Below, piece by piece: positions 1 through 13,253 of a stretch of DNA of 64,000 nucleotides. The stretch lies in NCBI GenBank assembly GCA_013399115.1, contig VXAA01007186.1, forward strand, positions 1 to 64,000. Direction: 5' to 3'. The DNA is from Anseranas semipalmata. Lineage: Eukaryota; Chordata; Aves; Anseriformes; Anseranatidae. How positions within the stretch are numbered: the stretch's first letter is position 1; every line of letters starts with the position of its first letter. A program made the translations under genes and the position numbers. The notes under the pieces are model-generated. The model was not told the DNA's origin. It saw only the letters and a list, made by a program, of their open reading frames with translations, and did no database searches.

Positions 1-60
1 TTGGTGCCGGCGTGGTCGCCGCTTCACAGCGCGTCTTGAGAGGACGGTACTCGTTAAAAT
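1..60. promoter_or_regulatory. CpG-dense left edge, probable CpG-island shore
   Basis: About 58% of these 60 bases are G or C, and eight CpG dinucleotides fall between positions 8 and 53. Nearly all the rest of the window is AT-rich and CpG-poor. In vertebrate genomes such density usually marks a CpG island at a promoter and first exon, so a gene may start just left of the window and run rightward through it. GACG followed by GTACTC at 42-51 could be a 5' splice site, but it is a poor match. No coding frame is evident. It could also be the tail of a GC-rich repeat. Confidence 0.4.
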
Positions 61-1300
61 AGTTCACTGTCTCGGGGAGGGCTTAGTGTTTTTTATTGCG
101 TTGTCAGGCAGTTGTAACTTATTTGTTTTACAGTTTCGGTGGCTAAAGAGGCAGTTTAGATCAAGCCAATTCCTAGTGAAAGGCTTTTTTTGTGTTTTCT
201 TGGCATGATTTCTTTTCCGACGTAAAACTGCTGACAGAATGCACATTGCCAAACAATAGTGATTACGTTTTAATTAGCCAGGGTGAAATAAGCTGCAAAT
301 TACTCAGTTAGGACTTAATAACTGGCTGTTTATTTTTGTAATCAGTTGAAAATCTTGCAGTTTTAACCCGAACCTGCTAAAGCACACGGTAATTTATCTA
401 AATTACCAGGGATTAAACTCCTGCTAGATATGAAACGACTGCAATGTTTGGAAGATAAAGTGCTCTCGCTTATGGGAGTTAAGCTTTCCATTGTCTTTTA
501 ATGAAGGAAAGGAGGAGAGTTTTGAAGTACAGGGAGCACTGGATGTTCTCATAGACTGATAGTACACAGTGGACTGGGCCATGTGATTCTACCACTGCGA
601 AAGGATATGATGTTCCTTTCATCCTCTCTCTTCCTCTTTTAACACAGCCACCCTCCCGCCCCTCCATTTTCATCTCAGCTGGTAGCAGCTTCTGGAGTTC
701 TTTTCATTGCAGAGATGCCCACTTATCTTGTAATCTGATTCAGCCTTTGAAGTGAACCAAACACCGGCTCGTCCCAACAGGAGCAGGAAAGATCCGTAGC
801 GTCTCCCAGTTAGAACAAGATTCGAAAGAAGAGTGACCCACTCATTTCCCAGCACTGCTTTAGGTACTACCTCGGTGGTGGGGGTTGTGGAGATAGCAGC
901 TGGGTGCTTGGTGGCAGGTGGACTCCACCACATTGCGGAGACAGTTCGTTTCACAAGGCTCATGGTACCAAAACCACTTAACTAACAATCTTTTACAGGG
1001 AATGAAGTAGTATCAACAGGAAGTGATGATTATTTCTATAACTGCTGGCTGCCTTCTCTGAATGCCAATTGATATTTTTCAAATTTCCAAAATGTTCACA
1101 AGAGATTTTCATTCATTTTCCCCCACAGGGAATTTTCACCCATTTTTCTTTACCATCCCTGTTTGTAAAAGGCTCAAGAGGTCTTTCATTTATTTATTTT
1201 TAAATCTATGTGTTAATTTATATCTGTGAAGTAGTTCTAAGCCTGTTTTAAAGGTGCATTCTTAGTAGGCGATTATTTTAACCAAGGCACAGGTCAAAGA

Positions 1301-1325
1301 ATTTATTTTATTTATTTATTTATTT
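1301..1325. repeat. (TTTA)n microsatellite
   Basis: An ATTT/TTTA tetranucleotide run of about six units with one interruption. It is a simple repeat of a kind common in avian introns and may vary in length between individuals. Confidence 0.85.
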
Positions 1326-1618
1326 GTCATGTAGGCTATTGGTGTGGGCTAGGAGAAAAATTGGTCACCTAAATCAAAAGTCTGTGATCTTCAGAATACC
1401 TGCTGAACACGCTCAGATGCCTGCTTTTTGTTATAAAATTTCCAGGAGCTTTTCAGTTTTTGGAAGTTATGGAGAGATACGGTGATATGGGAGATACGCC
1501 ACCACATGTGTCTTATAGCTCAATGAGATAACGTACATTTTCTATCTATGTATGTCCTCTCTACAGACTGAGAAATTTCACACAAAACATGCTGGCACAA
1601 AGTCCTTTCTTAAAAAAG

Positions 1619-1647
1619 CAAACAAACAAACAAATAAAAAACAAAAT
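1619..1647. repeat. (AAAC)n simple repeat
   Basis: An A-rich tract with three to four AAAC/CAAA units that grades into AAATAAAAAACAAAA. It could be the decayed A-rich tail of an old retroposed sequence, but no body is recognisable beside it. Confidence 0.7.
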
Positions 1648-3360
1648 TCAAGCAGGATGGGCCATAGTGGTTTCTTCTTTTACATAGCAGCATATTAATT
1701 ATAGTACTTATCTACAGTGGAGAGTGATGTTCAGCCTCTGAATGAAGGGGCTCCAGCATATATCTCCTGTCTTCCTGGAACATGTGCAGGATTGGGCTTC
1801 AGCTTGTTTTGGGCTGCTGCAGATGAGAGAAAGCATTTTTATCCCAGCTGTGGAACTTGGGCCACTGGGCAGCACAGAATGAAACATTCATTTACCTGTG
1901 ACCAGAAAAAGTAGGGAAAAGAGAACATGGTGCTGTAGACTAATGTTTAGGGCACTCGCTTTTAGCTATTTTGGATGTTGAGACTGGGTTTTAGCCTTTA
2001 CTGTAATGGCTATTGGGTAACGTGCAAGAGGCAGTAACTGGAGTGATTGCTGGAACCCATCCATGCTCCTGGGTGACTGCATTGTAGAGTAGAGTTCCTA
2101 CCTCTGTGCTTTGTTTCTGGCAGAATTTGTTTTTCATTATTCTCTGCAAATCACCTGAACAGGAGAGGATGGCTAGAGTGTTCTTCCAGCAACCAAGAGC
2201 GTGACAGTCAAGTGGCCTGCCTACAGTGGAGAAGACACAGATTTGAACCTGATAGTTCAGTGCTGTACCTGTGAGGCTGTTGTCTAAAAGAGTGTGTCTG
2301 TATGTTAGCGAGGAACCCAAAGGTTGCCCTTAGAGCAAAGGAAGGGCGATTCTTCCTCTGTTTTGGAAAGAGGGGAAGGGCTAAGGTGCCTGGCTCCATG
2401 AGAAACATCAAGACTTCTACTTTGTAGAAGGCGTGCTGTTTTAGGGACTGAGGTTGTAAAAAAGGGTGATACACTGTTTCCCTCAGCAGTTTCAGACTAG
2501 CAGTTAAGAAGGCAGTTCCTTAGCCCGTGTTTTAGCTGATGTATTGGAAATCTCTGGGATTTTAGTTTCAGGTATCCAAAGTTTCTTTGTGAATCCAGCT
2601 TTATAGTAACTCACACTAGGTAAAAGCCTCATGAAACCCGGTCACTGTTATTGCATAATTTTTTTGTATTCCCCAAAAAGGGTATGGATATAAATAAAGA
2701 CCCTGTATAGCTAGCTGGGAAAGAGGCCTGAGTAATCAGATTAGTTTAGCTAGAGATTTTCTGTATAACATATCTGTTTTAGTGGAGTAAGACTAAAGAC
2801 TCCTTGCACTGCTGTCTATGGGTATAGCCTTTCCCATCTGTGAGATCAGTTGTAGATGAACTCATCCCGTTCTGGGGGAGCATGCATGGCAGTGGCCTTT
2901 AGCATTCTGTTTTCAATTTGAGTGAAAGCACAGTTTGGGTTTTAACCTCTACTGCCAGCCATCTGGGCCAGGTTCAGAAAACAGCATGATTGAAAGTTTT
3001 GTTTGTGAATAAAAGCTTGGGGCAAATGTCAGAGTAAGCTCATGGGCTAAAAGTACAGTATAAAAATATTATGGAGAATAAACAGTGTTTACTTGGACCT
3101 GTGAAATCATGGATCTTTTGTCTTAGTTGCCATGTGTTACAGACCTCTCAAGCATCTTCCTGCTTAATGTGTCAAACTTGACAAGTTGGCTCAGGTAGTG
3201 GAGGTGTACATCTCGTGTGCTGGGTCAGAAGCTAAGAGGGTAGTAGGACATACCAGAGGATAGAACAACGGCAGCAGCAAGAGGCTGTGGGTCCTTACCT
3301 GTCAGACTGGCCCTGTTTGCTGTGTGGAGTCGCAGGAACAGACAGGCCACAGCCAGGTGC

Positions 3361-3828
3361 TCACAGAATCACAGAGTAGTGATCCCACGGCGCCTCTGGG
3401 ATTGTTTAGTTCAACCCCTCTGAGCAGGGTCAGCTAGAACAGGTTGGCCAGGACTGTCTCTAGTCTAGAATATCTAAAAGGATGGAGACTCCACAACCTC
3501 TCTGGGCAGTCGCTTCTTGTGTTCAGTCACCCTCACAGTAAAATATAATCTAGAAAGTGTTTCCTGATGTTCAGAGGGAACCTCCTGTACTTCAATTTGT
3601 GCCACCACTCAGAAGAGTCTGGCTCCATCAGATATTTATAAACATTGATGAGACCCTCTGAATCTTTTCTATTCCAGGCACAACAAACTGAGCTCCCTCA
3701 CCCTCTACTTGTATGAAAGATGCTACAGTCCCTTAATCTTAGCAGCCCTTTGCTGGATACACTCCACTAAGTCCATGTCTCTTGTGTACTGGGGAGCCTA
3801 GCACTGGACCCAGGATCGCAGATGTGGA
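3361..3828 (-). mobile_element. CR1 LINE fragment, 5'-truncated, diverged
   Basis: The minus-strand copy has its 3' tail at the left: TCACAGAATCACAGAG is the reverse complement of the CR1 terminal octamer repeat. Hallmarks of the CR1 3' region follow as reverse complements: the CCTCTGAGCAGGGTCAGCTAGAACAGG-type segment near 3417, the CTCTGGGCAG block near 3500, the TTTGTGCCACC segment near 3597 and the CTTGTGTACTGGGGAGCC segment near 3781. The 5' end is lost near 3828, as is usual for CR1, which truncates during target-primed reverse transcription. Many substitutions and no open frame indicate an old copy of a subfamily different from those at 21.8 and 47.6 kb. Confidence 0.9.
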
Positions 3829-6800
3829 GGAGTGACTGGAACAGACAATAAGAGTAATTACATTTTAAAGCTACAATGCATACTAAATATTGGTAGTTAC
3901 TTTCAAATTCACTGCCGCTATTATAAGTTTCTTACATTAGTTTATATATGACCATTTATGATTGTCAGTGCACTAAAACCAAAATGCTAATGCTAAATCC
4001 AAGCAGATACTCTTTTTTTTTTTCTTTCTTTTTTTTTTTTCCCCACTTGTTTTTTAGATACCTGCACATCTCTGTAGTTTTCTTCTTTTGTTTGGGTATT
4101 CTTCAATTGTAAACTGAATCTTAGCAAATCCATTCCTTTATTCTTAGGGAAATCCGGATAAATCTAAATACAGTGTGATCCAGAATTGTCATTACTGCTT
4201 GAATAGGCTCATGAGGTATTGCTTTAAACTTGTTAAGGTGGGTACTGATTAAAAGTGTACCAGCAACAGTATGGATGAGCTTGGTCACATAGGGGTTCTG
4301 TATTCATACCTAAGCCAACCTGCATACTGAATGAGTTCCAGTCCAACCTTTTGGTACAGTGTAGACATCACTCACATAGTAAGCTAGGTTTGTGATACAT
4401 GAAGGGAAAGTCTTGAGAGATTTCCCCTCTTAACTGTGATTTAGTGTAAATCTAGTAGTAATGTGCTAAGAATTAGAACTTAGTAAGTATTAAGCTAGGT
4501 TGGCTAATGCTAACTCAAAATGGTTTTTGAAAGGATGGAAAAATGTTCTTTTAAGCTAATAGTTCTTTATGTTGCATGATGTTTAATAGCTGTTAGAGAG
4601 AGCAATAAGGCCTTAAGTTTATGTTGAATGACTGATAACTGTATGGTGGTAGATTGTTTTCACTGTTTTAAATGGAGTGTGGCCTGTCAGAACAACTAAA
4701 GTTTTTTGAGGGAGAACAGGCAATCCTTTTAAATAAATAATAAAAAGATCTCAGATTCTATACTTTCAGCAAATAGTATGCAAGTGATTACCTCTATATG
4801 GCCAATAGCAGATTTTACCTACAAGTCAGGCAGCTAGTTGTCTAAATGCCGGCACATCTGCCTTCAAATTGCTTGAAACTCCAAAGTGACTGCACCTGCA
4901 AAAATCTGCAATCAGTTCCAGATGGGGAAGCTGTAGGTGAGGCTGAAAGTCTAGGGTACATGTGTCTCTTTGTGCTCTGCTGTAGAGAAGACAGAGATCA
5001 TGAAGAAATCATTCATTGTAACTGTCCTGAATAATCCCAAAACCTTAAATTAGTTTTCATGGAATCTTTTGAAAAGATATGTACTACTTTTGTAATGATG
5101 CATAGAAGATGTGTTTTATTCCTGGAATGCTTCAATTTCAATTGATAGGCTGCCCAGGCAGATAGGCTTAGATCTTTCAGGACATGTTCATAATCTTTTT
5201 TACATGTTAGTACTTAGGAAATGTGTACCATCTGCTTGTATTGCCATTTCAGTACTCATCTCCTTTCCAAAAATAGTCCTTGTGTTAAATAATTCTGACT
5301 TTCATATGTCTCCTTACAAGCACACAGCTGTTAATTTCTTTCCACAGACAAATCTGAACATTTGTCATTACTTTATGATTTTCTCAAAAAAAAAAAAAAA
5401 AAATCCAAATTGTTCTTCTGTTTCTATTGTTCAAATGGTGTACGATCTGGATAATTACTCTGACATTTGGTGTGCTCGTATTATTGAGATCTGCCATCAT
5501 GAACAAGAGATGCACAGATCTTCTAACATGATCTTACGTAAAATCTTTGAAGATGAAAGGTTCACTTTGAGTAATAATGGTTGCAGCTAGTGAAAACACT
5601 TGCATTATTTTATGTGTTGAAAATCTGCATTGTGGAACTGAGCTGCAGTTAGTCTTTGTGGTCATATCCAGGTCCATGAACTTCCTCACAACCAAACTCA
5701 AATCTCTCTGGCTTCAGTGAAGGCTTGCAGTCAATGTGAGCACAAGGGTTATAGAGCGCGGTCATTGCTACCTAGCAGTTTTGAGTTCTCTAATTTGGGA
5801 TCATAACCTTGAACATTGCCCTCCCAGATTAGAATGTTTGGTGTGTCTCATGTAAGTTTTAAATGCAAATCAAATAAACTGCATGGAAACTTAAGAGATT
5901 GGTGAACAATGTTATTGAACAATAAGAGTTGCCAAGATAGTGTTCTTGCTTTTTGCTTGTGGATGACTATATATTAGAAAAAAAAATCTTGCTTTTGTTC
6001 ATAAAATTAAAATTGCTGTTAATATGATAAATATGCCTGATACCAAATGCAACAAAACTAATAGGAATGTCACAAATGTATTTTGAAGCAGACTTTCTAT
6101 ATATACAAAATATTGGCAAGACATGCTTTTGATGTCACAGGTGTGTATCGGGGAAAGGGGGCATTACTTTTGAAAAGCATTAGAAAACTACTGATAGAGA
6201 AATACTGGGATTTTTCAAAGGTAAAGCCTTTTTCCATTTGCACATATGCCCACTTACTACAGAGTGAAAGGATAGGTTATAAGCTAGGTAGTGTTCATAT
6301 TAAAGTTATTATTAAAAGTATTCATTGTCTGCATATTGGTTGTCTCTGTGATTAACTAGCACTCTCAACTGTATTTAAATGTGTTTTGTTTAGTAAGTGT
6401 CCTATAAGGAAAAATAACAATACATTTCTGAGACAGCTTGAAAACCAGACTCATTTCCCAGATGCTGAACATTTGTCATTTTGCAAAGGGCAAATTTCTT
6501 AAGAGTGAGTGCTGAATTTATGTGTCTACAAAGGAAGATTATTATTCACAAGCTGATCTGCATCTCTGTCGGTTATTCTATGTGATTTTCTGCTTTCTGT
6601 GATTATTTGAAGTTGAGTACATCTCCACCTTCTGTACACAAAGAAAACACCATTATTTCGCGTCTGTATTTTTAAAGGTCGAAAACACGATTAATGACCA
6701 AGTATCAGGAGTATGATATAACAGGAGAAAGACACATTCACAATTACGTTAAGTAGTCAGTGCCTAGCAAATGTAAACCTTACACCAAAAAAGCTATTGA

Positions 6801-9800
6801 CTAGGAGTTTACACCAACAATCTTCATTTCCTGACCTTTCCCATAGCTAAGCATTAAGGCCTTATATCTCAAAAACCTTTGAAGTCCATGAAAAACCTTC
6901 TGTAGATTTCAGCTGGATCGGGTCCATGTATGAACACTGGGGCCATGCAGCCTTTGTCAACAAAGAAGATGAGCTCTGTGAACTTGGTATCCCAACCCGT
7001 GTTTTTTCCCCCCCCCCCTTTTTTTTTTTTGTATCTTTTAATGTCCAAGAGATCACAGGATATGAAAGTGGAGAACTGGGGGTGTTGAAAGGTAAGTGGA
7101 CCCTTTAAACTTGAAAACAGAATGCTGTTCCTTTCATCTCTGATTAAAAAGAATCATGCATTCATTTTCATCCATCAGAAAGAATATCAGATATTTCCAG
7201 ATTTGGGGAACGGTCCCAGCCCAAAGTTTATATAAAAATTTCCATTGACTTCTGTGAACCGTATTTTCACCAGTGTGTCTCTAGACTGTCAAAGAGGTAT
7301 GCCATCCAAATTATGTAAACTTATTTATGAATTGAAAATATAATACAGGAAAATACATGCATCTTTCACCAAAAAAAAAAAAAGGGGCTTATTCTACCTT
7401 CATGGACACTGCATGTTTTGCTTCCCTGCCCCCTCGTTTGTATCTTACATCGTCATCTGTTAAAACAGGAGTTAGTTGACGCACCCTGCAAAGGGACTGA
7501 ATCCCCTGGCAGCAGCTGAGAGTACTAGAGGAAGACGTGGCCCCAAAACTTGCAGGAGAAGCAAAAGAAAACAGAGTCTCCGAGGGAAAAGTCTGAAGAA
7601 AGGTAGTATAGTAGGCACACATGAGGGAAGACAATGCTGGGCAGAGAAATTGTCTAGGAGTAGAGGGGACCGTAGATTTTCCTGGGACACAATTAATTGA
7701 AATTAGGGTTGGAAACAGGGAACTGCCCTGCATGGACGCAAAGGGTATAGGAAGAGTTGTTTGTAAATATTTTTTATTTCAGCTTTTTCTAAGCTGCTTT
7801 AAGTTTTACCTAGTTTTAAAAGGTGAATTATTCTTGTTGGTAGTTTAGTTAAAAGGTGGTTTGAAAATCCTTCTGTCTTCATTGGGAAGTCCACTTACAG
7901 GCAAAACCTCAAAGAAAATTCGCTACAAAGATCTAGGTAATTCATGGTCCTGTTACTTGCCTGTCCAATGCAGGCAAATAGGCATTGTTTGTTCTAGACC
8001 AGGGATGCTCAGGTGTACAGCCTGTCCAGGTAACTGTGCAGGCCTTTGGTTGGCTTCTTTTCATCTTGTTTTCACTCATTTTTCTTACTAAAAGTACCTT
8101 GGGATGGTGAAGGCAGTTCATCTGTGTCCAGGTGATGGTAGCTTGCTTCTCGTTTTTGTCTTTCATACAGACTTTAACCATGCCCAACCACACCGATGGA
8201 CTGTGAGAAAGAGGGACAAAGGAACAGGCTGCTTTGGCTTTCTGAACAATTTCTGCTCTCCAACCATCACCAAATTCCTCTGGAGAGTTTTCAACCAGAA
8301 ATAGGTTCTGATGATGGCAGCCTGCTCTCTTGAGTCAATAGTGTGATTTACTTAGATGCATTCAGGATTAAATAGTGATCCCAATTCTTTGGGAAAAGCT
8401 TTGGATCTTCTTTTGCACGTACTCTGCACATTTTCAGAAGTGCTGGATTTACTGTGTTGCACATAGACAGTAAGGTTGGTCATGTGGTGAGAGAAGAGCT
8501 GAACGTATGGTGTGTTCCCATACACTAGACGAAGCCTAGTTGCCTCCCTAGGCACAATGTTGGCACTGTCTACTTGCAAGGTTCTTATCTTCCTAGTCAG
8601 AAGTTTGACAAACTACTGCCAGTGTAATTTCCCTAGTTGTCACAACTCAAACTAAAAACCTAGCCAAGGTAGTGAAGAGTTTATGCTTTTTGCTGCCTGT
8701 GAGGGTTGCAGTCCAGCTGCCGTGGATCCTGTAATAAGATAATGTGAGGGAAATAATGATAGCTTCGGAACAGATGTCTTCTTTACACAGTCAGAGATTG
8801 AGGTTGATGGTGAAGATTGAATGAGAATAATGTGCTCATTTAGTCCAGTGCAAACATCGTTCAACCTTCCTTCCCATTCTTGGAATTTATAAGAATAGTT
8901 ATGTTTTTCTTTTTTATGGATTACTCTTTTGGGGAGTTATCTTCACAATGACTTATATTAAATAAAAGAACATGAACTTTACGCACGTGAACATCTCATC
9001 TCGTGCTTTAGATCATGGATATAGGTCTATACATCATTTGTAGTTAATTGATAATGTTTTTTAACTGTTAATAATATCTTTGTACTACAGGAACATTCCA
9101 GTCAGGCCTCTAGGCTTTTTTGATCCTAGCCACTGTAAATTCATTTCTTAACCGCGGTTGCCATAAGGCTTTGTATTTTGTTGGAATTTCGTACATGGAT
9201 GGACAAAAATGTAAGGCAGCAAACAGTTGAAAGCTGAGGAAGAAGAGATAATAATAATAATGTGTTCTAATACGGTAACTTAGTATGTTTTTAAGAATTT
9301 ATGTTCTTTCATGGAAACTAATTCAACAAGGTGTGTTTTTTTTCTATTAGATGATGGTTATAACTCCTTTGAAAACAACAAAATCACATTACTGTGTAAC
9401 TGCAGCTAGACAATAATGAAGTACATCATTATCTGCCCCCATTTTTCTTAGTCACAAAGAGTTTATAACATGTTGACATTTTAGTCATATCTAGCAATTT
9501 TGGGAAGGGAACTGTATGTAGGAGAGCTTGAGGCTTTTTACCCATTTTGAGATTCCTTTCTATGTAAATTTTCATTGAGAAATCATGAATTAGCCAAGCT
9601 TTGGTCAGTGTGGATCTGCAGTAGGTGGAAAGAACATTTAGGGTTAGACAAACTGAAAGAAAGAGGTAAAAATCATCCAGTTAATGAGGTGTTTGACTCT
9701 CTTCATATAGTACTTACTATCAGCTATGGGACATACTTGTCAGAACAAACAAGGAAAGAGAATGTGGATTTTTGCAACTAGCATTTTATTGTTGGATTTT

Positions 9801-12800
9801 GAGTTAAAAAATCAAATAGTGTGAAAGACAACAGGCTTTTGTTAAATTTTATGAATTTTCTATCCAATGGATCCTCACTGACCAAGTGCAATATGAATAC
9901 TTTGATGTTGCATGTGCAGCATATTAGCTTATCTTGTGAAAGATTTTGTTTAACCATAGAACAACACACACATATATTTGTGCACTGTACAGTACCAAAG
10001 CTGTAATTTCAGTGGCAATTAAAAGTTTAACAGGAATTAATAGTTATTTCAAGCCTCCTCCTAGTGTTCAAAACCTTATTTTTCTTAAGTAGAAATAAGA
10101 GCAGCAATGTGGACTAGACTTGAAAGTTAAACGAAACTTCAGCCATTTTCCAGGTTGTAGAAAGAAATGAATATTTAGAGTTTTCTGAAGGATATACTGC
10201 CCGCCTCTATTTTGGGATAGAAAACATGACGCAATTTTAAAGACTAAAGAGCTTTACAAACTGATGTAGTGTAAGTTCCTGTTTTTAATTTAGCTGGAGA
10301 TCTTTCAGGTTTCTGAATTATACTTATCAGCTCTTCCATTTATATTATTAGTAGTTTAATACAGATTTTTCCTGGAGCCTTCATTGCTGGCTTGAGTATG
10401 ATATCCCTACCTAGTTGATGGTAATGTCTCTAGTGATTTCATTGGAAATAATCTTAGACCAGTGCCAAATATACTGGAAATATCTGTTCAGAATTTGTAG
10501 ATAAAAACAAGAAAATTACCAATATACCGTTTAAAGACTATTAACTTAAATTTGTTAAATACCATCTTAATACATCTTGACATCGTCCTTTACAATTCAG
10601 TGGTAGTAAATGCTACTGTGCCATTAGGATAAAGTAAAACTGAATTGCCAGTTATCTGCCAGATACAAAACACCTTCAAATTAACATATTTTTAGAAGTG
10701 ATTCCTTCAAATTGTAAGCAAAGGTAGAAACAATTTTTGGTGTAACCAGAGCTAAGAGTACCATTAAAGACAGTAAATAAGTATTTTTTTTATTATTTAT
10801 TTATTTTTTATTTTTACAAAATTAGATATTGCCCCATTACTGATTGTTACTCTATATATGCAGGTGCCCCTGGGGATTCCAAGGCATCCCTGTAAGCTTC
10901 ATCAACAGGCATGGATTATCCTCTTAATAATAACAGCAGATGTCAAATTTTCATGCCCCTAAGATGGTTACTCATACCTAGTAGATCCATCTGGTATAGA
11001 TCGAGCCTCAGTCAAGTTGTTCTCATCCATGACCTTCCCACTGAGAAAGCAAATCAAGCAGAGCTCCTCAGTCCAATGAAAAACAAACCTGAGTATTATC
11101 AACATATTTGTAGTACCACAACCCACTTCACTTCACTGTTTTTCTTAATTGCTTTGCACAGGTGAGAAGACTGGTAAGATGGAATGAAACAGTGTAATAG
11201 GGATAGAATTCCTGGAGCATGCCACCAATAACTGGGACTTTCCAAACATGAAACAACTAAAATATTTGTCAGTTTTGCAAGAATAGATGATTTAAGAAAG
11301 TGAAACAAAATTTTGATATAAAAAGCCTGCTGATAATTCAAGATGTTGATAACTGGTATTAACCTCAGTTGTAGATGCTTAAGTGCATAAAATATGGACG
11401 TTATGATGTTTTTCTTTTGTGGCTGTTAGTTTAGATTGAAGATATGAAAGAAGATCCTAGGCTTCGGAGCTACTGTTATCCTTCCAGTGGAATTCTGTGG
11501 AAAAAGTCCACACCCAATAGTTTACATTGACTGGAGGCTTTAAGATACTGTAGCTTGGGTAAGAACTTAGGCTGAGCTTTGGCACCTCTCATGTTACAAG
11601 CCTTTCAATAACTTCAACACAAATTAAGCTGTCTTAATTTTAAACTCTTTCACCTGATGCCAGAAATGTCTGAAACATGATATACCTGTCAGGAAACGAT
11701 TGCTCTGCATAGCAGCTATATCTCTGGTAACCAGACGTGTGTCAATGACAAATGCTTCAGTCCTGCCTTGAAAAGAGATTTATTTTCTTCTCATGGTATG
11801 TCTTCATTAGCTAGTTATCAGACTGTATTCTAGAAAACTGGCACATGAATTGCTTTTATGTTTGTGGAAAGGTTTTTCATATGGTGAGGCAACTTAGATC
11901 TTCCACTGAAAATTGTCACTGTAGAAAGATCTAGTTAATATCTGTGTAGCTCAGACTGTATGAATATTTTTAGTATCTTGTATCTTTCTCAAATAATAAC
12001 ATGTTGATTTCCTCTCCCTCTCATCTGTTCTTCCTCCCACAATCTAAGGTTGGTTGCAGGGTGGTCTAGAAGACAGGACTGTAGCAGTTGTATATGTTTC
12101 ATATGACATACAGTTCTTAACAAGCTGGAAAAAGCTCATAAAGAAACTGGAAGAAATGGCTTGTATCTATTGTAACGTGCATTAAAAGTCTGGCTCTTTT
12201 CTCAGGAATATATTATCAGTGTTGCAGGATAGAAGGATCCCAGCAATGATCAAGTGGAAAGGGAAAGACTTATACTTCCCACACTACTGTGTGCTCCTTC
12301 ACATGATGCCTGTTTTTCATCCATTGTCAACACAATGCCCTTGCAACCTTTGCTGTTCTCGGAGCTGTTGCAGTTCCTTAAAATAGGATGGGAGTAAAAA
12401 TGTGGTCTGCAGACAAATATGAACAGGGTTTACAGGTCTGGGAGCTGGGGAGAGACAACAGCACTGAACTAAAGTCAGGGAAAAGGGGTCATGGCTTCCC
12501 TTTTGTTACATGATAAAATACGGAGGAGGACATTCATCATCTGATGTGATATGTGGTATCTGACCAGAATGCAACTGGCATCCACTAGTCTTTGTTACTG
12601 GCTTAATGCAGCAGTCCTGGGGGTTGGCTTTCTGCAGAACTGAGAGCTGGGTTGGGAAGGGAAAGGCTGAGGGCCAGGAGCAGCGGAGAGAAGAGTGTTA
12701 GCTTGCACGGTGTGATTAGTTGTTGGGTTGCACTTTATAGGTGAGATAATAAAGTTGTGGGCTAATTAAACTGTACCCATTACACTTTGTCTGTCTTCCT

Positions 12801-13189
12801 GTAATGTCTACAATCAAGGCAGATGTATGGAAAGACTGCAGCAATTAAAATATGTCTGAGAAATAAGACTTCTTCCTGAAATGCTGCTCTAACTGTTGTG
12901 GTGAAAGCTGTTTTTTGTGTGTCTGACATATGTTTCTTTGAATTAGTCCTTTCTGAGCGTATGTTAACAATATTGTCTTGTTTTTTGTTCAGGTTGAAGA
13001 CAGGCTGTGCTGTTTATGAGTCCAAGGGTCATTTTAATTTGGACAGTTCTTTAATTCCTGAGTGACCACAGAAACTTTCTGCAAATGTTTCTAGGAAATC
13101 TCAGGTCTGGTGAAGTGTACTTCACTCACTGAGCCTAGGGTTCTATAGAAAAAGGAAAAAATCCCAAAAGACTGTTTTAGACAACTGTT
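3829..13189. other. Non-coding stretch, no gene recognised
   Basis: Over 9 kb of AT-rich sequence without a convincing exon. The longest open frame of the window lies here (5111-5590 plus, 159 codons), but it reads through an 18-base poly-A at 5386-5403 as a lysine run and has no recognisable domain, so I treat it as chance. A C11T12 homopolymer junction is at 7008-7030. A short relic resembling an ancient self-complementary repeat lies near 7220-7260. The stretch at 12600-12790 is somewhat richer in G and has a TATA-like TTTATAGG and an AATAAA, but no LTR ends could be found. Confidence 0.55.
7008..7030. repeat. C11T12 homopolymer junction
   Basis: Eleven C residues are followed directly by twelve T residues, which is a pure polypurine tract on the minus strand. 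It is prone to slippage and to sequencing error, and could form triplex or other non-B DNA. Confidence 0.85.
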
Positions 13190-13253
13190 AGAGCTACGAG
13201 GACTGTATGATCTCTAGAGGTCCCTTCCAACCTCAACCATTCTGTGATTCTGA
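13190..13253 (+). mobile_element. CR1 LINE 3'-end fragment
   Basis: A plus-strand scrap holding only the last ~60 bases of CR1: GATCTCTAGAGGTCCCTTCC, then AACCTCAACCATTCTGTGATTCTGAG, which carries the start of the terminal octamer repeat. The CTCTAGAGGTCCCTTCCAACC variant differs from the CTTGAAGGTC version at 63.4 kb, so a different and probably older subfamily is involved. Confidence 0.8.

Larger units (their letters stand above)
61..3360. other. Non-coding stretch, probably intronic
   Basis: I see no gene here. Open frames on both strands are short (at most 109 codons, 1991-2320 minus), overlap each other and show no family motif. A few isolated CpGs persist up to about 270, in keeping with a CpG-island shore. 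Two simple repeats (1301-1325 and 1619-1647) are listed separately. Confidence 0.6.

Noticed and set aside
3299..3319. Minus-strand 21-nt segment with acceptor CCACACAG and donor ACAG|GTAAGG
   Set aside because: One frame has a stop, and it lies 40 bp from a CR1 tail in repeat-derived surroundings. It shows how easily microexon look-alikes arise here.
5111..5590. Longest open frame in the window (159 codons, plus)
   Set aside because: It reads through an 18-base poly-A as lysines and shows no domain, no conserved motif and no protein-like composition. A frame of this size is expected by chance in 64 kb.
7059..7091. Donor AAAG|GTAAGT at 7091 with a possible 33-nt exon
   Set aside because: The upstream AG has no adjacent pyrimidine tract (AAGAGATCACAG), and the region sits beside a C11T12 homopolymer and an ancient repeat relic.
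12600..12790. TATA-like and AATAAA words in a G-richer stretch, possible LTR
   Set aside because: No TG/CA termini, terminal inverted repeat or target duplication could be located.
12993..13070. Strong acceptor (TTGTTTTTTGTTCAG) followed by 23 open codons to a stop
   Set aside because: No donor, and no poly-A signal near the stop. The phase does not link to other candidates, so it is an unsupported isolated acceptor.
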